Positions 61,354 through 64,000 of a stretch of 64,000 nucleotides of DNA are shown one piece after another. Made by a program: the position numbers and the translations under genes. Under the pieces are notes generated by a model. The model saw only the letters and a list, made by a program, of their open reading frames with translations. It did not search any database and was not told where the DNA came from. Source of the stretch: Cyanobacteria bacterium CG_2015-22_32_23 (GTDB lineage: Bacteria; Cyanobacteriota; Cyanobacteriia; Cyanobacteriales; Cyanobacteriaceae); assembly GCA_009993045.1 (NCBI GenBank), contig JAACUG010000069.1:29539-93538 (forward strand), read 5' to 3'. How positions within the stretch are numbered: the stretch's first letter is position 1; every line of letters begins with the position of its first letter.

Positions 61354-62295
61354 ATGTCCAATCAAATTGAACCAAAATTAATTATACATGGTGGTGCTGG
61401 TAGTTCTCTTAAAGGTAAAGGTGGATTAGAAAGTGTGCGTCAATCTTTACATGAAATTGTAACAGAAGTATATCAATTACTTATAGAGGGTAAAAGTGCC
61501 ACAGAAGCTGTGATTAGAGGATGTCAGCTATTAGAAGATAATCCACGTTTCAATGCTGGTACGGGTTCTGTATTACAATCTGATGGACAAATAAGAATGA
61601 GTGCATCTTTAATGGATGGCGAAAAACAGAGATTTAGCGGTGTAATTAACGTTTCTCGGGTGAAAAACCCTATTAATTTAGCTCAAAACCTTCAAAATCA
61701 AGAAGATCGTATTTTGTCTGATTATGGTAGTGCTGAATTATTACGAGAATTAAATTTACCAATATATGATCCTTTGACAGATTTAAGATTACATGAGTGG
61801 ATTGAAGAAAGAAAAGAAAATTTCACTCGCAAAATGGCAGGAGTGGTAGCGGAAAATAATGATAACGCAAAAAGAGGCACAATCGGGGTTGTTGCCCTTG
61901 ACAAACAGGGTAGAATTAGTGCTGGTACTTCTACAGGGGGTAAAGGTTTAGAAAGAATTGGTAGGGTAAGTGATTCGGCTATGCCTGCAGGTAATTATGC
62001 TAACTCTCAAGCTGGGGTAAGTTGTACGGGTATCGGTGAAGATATTATAGATGAGTGTCTAGCTGCAAAAGTGGTAATTCGTGTAACCGATGGTTTATCT
62101 TTAGCTGAAGCGATGGAAAAATCTATTCAAGAGGCTTTAACTAATCAACGAGATTTGGGAGCGATCGCTCTTGACTACAATGGTAGCATAGTATGGGGCA
62201 AAACTAGCGAAGTATTATTAGCAGCGTATCATAACGGTAAAAATATCGGAGATTGCCTAGAATGGGATGACAATAAATTAATTGGAAATGGGTAA
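61354..62295 (+). CDS. iaaA: Isoaspartyl peptidase / L-asparaginase (plant type)
   Basis: A 313-residue N-terminal nucleophile hydrolase. The precursor should cut itself before T176 in KRGTIGVVALD, giving alpha and beta chains. LIIHGGAGSS (9-18), FNAGTGSVLQSDG (66-78), the block ISAGTSTGGKGLERIGRVSD with substrate-binding residues and GEDIIDECLAAK are typical. It removes beta-aspartyl residues from peptides and hydrolyses asparagine; cyanobacterial members may also use cyanophycin-derived beta-Asp-Arg. No cyanophycinase gene is in the window. HIP1 at 62161. Confidence 0.93.
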   Translation: MSNQIEPKLIIHGGAGSSLKGKGGLESVRQSLHEIVTEVYQLLIEGKSATEAVIRGCQLLEDNPRFNAGTGSVLQSDGQIRMSASLMDGEKQRFSGVINVSRVKNPINLAQNLQNQEDRILSDYGSAELLRELNLPIYDPLTDLRLHEWIEERKENFTRKMAGVVAENNDNAKRGTIGVVALDKQGRISAGTSTGGKGLERIGRVSDSAMPAGNYANSQAGVSCTGIGEDIIDECLAAKVVIRVTDGLSLAEAMEKSIQEALTNQRDLGAIALDYNGSIVWGKTSEVLLAAYHNGKNIGDCLEWDDNKLIGNG

Positions 62296-62302
62296 ATTAT
62301 AG

Positions 62303-62321
62303 GGGTGAATTGGTTTCACCC
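62303..62321. repeat. Hairpin repeat variant after the isoaspartyl peptidase gene
   Basis: GGGTGAA-TTGGT-TTCACCC, 7-bp stem, related to the hairpin at 32591-32609. It lies 8 bp after the stop codon. Confidence 0.55.
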
Positions 62322-62345
62322 GTTAAGTATCTTGTGGAGGAAAAA

Positions 62346-62516
62346 ATGAAAATCAAAAGCCAATATATAGTTTTAATGACATTATTAATTTTAACAGCGA
62401 CGATTTTACCGAATTTTTGGCAGTTAGGTATGACAGGAATAACTTGTTTTTTTCTCGCTTATTTGAGTAAAGGTAGTCGGAAAGTTAAAAAAAATATTAA
62501 TGTAAATCCTAACTAG
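62346..62516 (+). CDS. Small membrane protein of unknown function
   Basis: A 56-residue protein from ATG 62346, chosen because GTGGAGGAAAAA provides a strong ribosome site directly upstream; an earlier in-frame start at 62310 overlaps the hairpin repeat. Two hydrophobic segments (about 8-23 and 28-42) are followed by a basic tail KGSRKVKKN. No family recognised. Probably co-transcribed with iaaA. Confidence 0.55.
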   Translation: MKIKSQYIVLMTLLILTATILPNFWQLGMTGITCFFLAYLSKGSRKVKKNINVNPN

Positions 62517-62595
62517 GGAAAGGAGATAGAAGATAGGAGAAATAATGAAAAATCAAGATTTTAATGTGTTGTGATTTCTATGCAACGAATCCTAA

Positions 62596-63075
62596 CTAAC
62601 AAATAAATTTAGCTGCAGCGCTTACTAATTCATCAGCGACTCGAATGGAATAGGGTTTAATTAGCCACCAAATTAAAGGAGATAGCCACCCTCTTAGAGT
62701 GATGGAATAAGAGATATAACTACCGCATAAAGTTGATTCTATTTGATAAGTGATGCGTTGTTCAATGCCCGGAATAGCTAATAAACGAATACTTAATAAT
62801 TCTCTAGGTTTAACACTTTCCACAAATACTCGAATAGGAATGGGAGTTAATCGAGTTACCACTTGAAAAATTAACCCCGGTTTAGGTATTAAACCTTTAG
62901 GTAAATCAGTTTGAGAAAAAAGAGGATGCCATGACATATCCGCCAAATTAATTAATTTTCGCCAAACAACATCAACGGGTACATTCGTCACAACTCGATA
63001 GGTTTTATAAAGGGAAAATTGACATAAAAGTTTACCTCCTTGGGCCAATAATTTAAAAGAAAAATTCAAAATCAT
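62596..63075 (-). CDS. SRPBCC (START-like) family protein
   Basis: A 159-residue protein with the helix-grip pattern of polyketide-cyclase/START-like proteins: YRVVTNVPVDVVWRKLINLA (26-45), WHPLFSQTDLP, PGLIFQVVTRL and the long C-terminal helix IKPYSIRVADELVSAAAKF. These bind hydrophobic ligands; the ligand is unknown here. Monocistronic. Confidence 0.78.
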   Translation of the reverse strand: MILNFSFKLLAQGGKLLCQFSLYKTYRVVTNVPVDVVWRKLINLADMSWHPLFSQTDLPKGLIPKPGLIFQVVTRLTPIPIRVFVESVKPRELLSIRLLAIPGIEQRITYQIESTLCGSYISYSITLRGWLSPLIWWLIKPYSIRVADELVSAAAKFIC

Positions 63076-63151
63076 AATGTTTGCTCATTACTGTTGCACA
63101 ATAACTAATATAACAATCTTCTTTGCACTGGGAATAAATCTCCTTCTATTA

Positions 63152-63748
63152 TTATTCAGAGACATTAAAATTAACTCTTTGATATAAATTTTCTAAGGTA
63201 ACTTCTAAGGGTAAATATTCTAATTTTAAAATGGCTTCTTTACCTATATAATCTGTTAAAACCCATTTTCCTTCTTGATTTTTGGCAAATTGTTTGACAT
63301 AATATTGATACTGATCAATTACGATATATTCTTGTAAATCTGGAATTGATCTATAAGCGTCAAATTTATCTGTTTGGTCATAATGTTGTGTGGACTTAGA
63401 TAACACTTCCACAATTAACAAAGGATTTTTGACTGAAGTTGTGCCTTTGCCCTGATACATAGGTTTTCCTTTCACTATCATCACATCAGGGTAAGTATAA
63501 CGGTTATATTGTTCGATGAATAAACGCACATCATTGATATAAACCTGATAATCTTCGGCACTAAGTTGGGTAAAGAAAAATGAAGCAATGGTTAAAGCTA
63601 AGGTATTGTGATTAGTTGTACCTCCAGTCATCGTAATAATTTCTCCGTTATGATATTCGTGTTTTTCTTCGGCGGTTTCCTCTAAGGCAAGATATTCTTC
63701 AACGGTATAATATTTTTGTTCTGCTTTAGGCTCGATTGTGCTTATCAT
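63152..63748 (-). CDS. Uma2 family (DUF820) endonuclease-like protein
   Basis: A 198-residue Uma2/DUF820 protein: YTVEEYLALEETAEEKHEYH (14-33), NGEIITMTGGTTNHNTLAL (34-52), YTYPDVMIVKG with the motif aspartate, NPLLIVEVLSKSTQHYD (about 107-123) with the glutamate, and YRSIPDLQEYIVIDQ. It is the more common cyanobacterial subtype (VLSKST), unlike the copy at 40516 (VADSS). Nuclease activity is presumed from fold only. Confidence 0.87.
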   Translation of the reverse strand: MISTIEPKAEQKYYTVEEYLALEETAEEKHEYHNGEIITMTGGTTNHNTLALTIASFFFTQLSAEDYQVYINDVRLFIEQYNRYTYPDVMIVKGKPMYQGKGTTSVKNPLLIVEVLSKSTQHYDQTDKFDAYRSIPDLQEYIVIDQYQYYVKQFAKNQEGKWVLTDYIGKEAILKLEYLPLEVTLENLYQRVNFNVSE

Positions 63749-63923
63749 AATACAATATTTTCTGTCTATGTTATCTAATTATATTAATATATTTGATTTA
63801 TTTTTCCGTATCTGTCGCCCTAATCTTCAATCATTAATTTAAGACATAATTTTTCTGACTTCTTGAATTGGTAAATCTAATATGTTGTTTAAAGCTATTT
63901 CTTTAGTTTCTGCTCTATGAAAC

Positions 63924-64000
63924 TTACTCAAACTTGATCAATGAGTCAAGTTCCCACTCTTCATGGGATGGACGTTCACTTCCTGCTTCAGGTGAATCCT
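63924..64000 (-). CDS. C-terminal end of a protein cut by the window edge, possibly TnpB-like
   Basis: The minus strand reads 24 codons, SPEAGSERPSHEEWELDSLI then KFE, to a TAA at 63924-63926. Such glycine- and acid-rich tails with EAGS are seen at the ends of some TnpB/IS605-type proteins, but that is weak evidence. Directly downstream, in another frame, lies SLSKFHRAETKEIALNNILD, then LPIQEVRKIMS, to a stop near 63840; it also looks protein-like. Confidence 0.35.
   Translation of the reverse strand, partial: DSPEAGSERPSHEEWELDSLIKFE

Noticed and set aside
1..64000. tRNA, rRNA and known riboswitches
   Set aside because: I looked for T-loop GTTCGANTC patterns, rRNA blocks and common riboswitch leaders before biosynthetic genes (argC, bioB, ilvE, glyA, aroF) and saw none that I can support by eye; a covariance-model scan would settle it.

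Overview
The window comes from a low-GC cyanobacterium. This is shown by photosystem II cytochrome b559 genes (psbE-psbF-psbL-psbJ) behind rubA and ycf48, NDH-1 subunits (ndhH, ndhS), Rubisco accumulation factor 1, a CpcS/CpeS-type phycobilin lyase, PAM68, Ycf54, SpkB-type kinases and eleven copies of the HIP1 octamer GCGATCGC. The AT-rich composition and gene set resemble unicellular genera such as Cyanobacterium or Geminocystis; that placement is inference from gene content. No rRNA, tRNA, CRISPR array or replication origin was recognised.

Layout. 0-8 kb: a partial gene, a secreted cupredoxin, mtnP, a zinc-ribbon membrane protein, a secreted protein, raf1, a TrpD2-like protein and glyA. 8-12.3 kb: a heptad minisatellite, gshA, a decayed reading frame, a DUF4258 protein and a NERD-nuclease/helicase. 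12.4-19.8 kb: a csaB/TagA/lipoprotein operon, an M16 peptidase, the phycobilin lyase, ndhS and a long RluA-type pseudouridine synthase. 20-23.2 kb: two tandem SpkB-like kinases with pentapeptide repeats. 23.4-34 kb: ilvE, an IS remnant, an RTX protein, aroF, rpsO-PAM68, an SH3 protein, larE, a type 2 NADH dehydrogenase, a solute-binding protein and argC. 33.8-39 kb: rubA-ycf48-psbEFLJ, ndhH, pdxJ and ycf54.

39.2-52 kb is the accessory part: ldcA; then Uma2 and DUF559 nuclease-like genes and two type IV pilin-like genes, separated by arrays of a GC-rich palindromic repeat; a membrane protein; a DUF4351 protein; and three tandem SPINDLY/OGT-type glycosyltransferases, two of which share blocks of near-identical DNA. 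52-64 kb returns to housekeeping: an ABC1 kinase-like protein, bioB, a Fur-family regulator, scpB, ftsW-TPR-tsaB, an isoaspartyl peptidase, an SRPBCC protein, a second Uma2 protein and a truncated reading frame at the right edge.

The most promising region for something new is 40.1-52.1 kb. Repeat-bounded cassettes, a G-rich tract between two pilin genes and adjacent O-glycosyltransferase paralogues together suggest a variable, possibly glycosylated pilus or surface locus. This is a hypothesis from gene order and repeats, not a demonstrated system. Several dispersed non-coding repeat families (a 45-bp element joined to heptads, CCCTAC-tailed hairpins, GTAATGA heptads) occupy many intergenic gaps.
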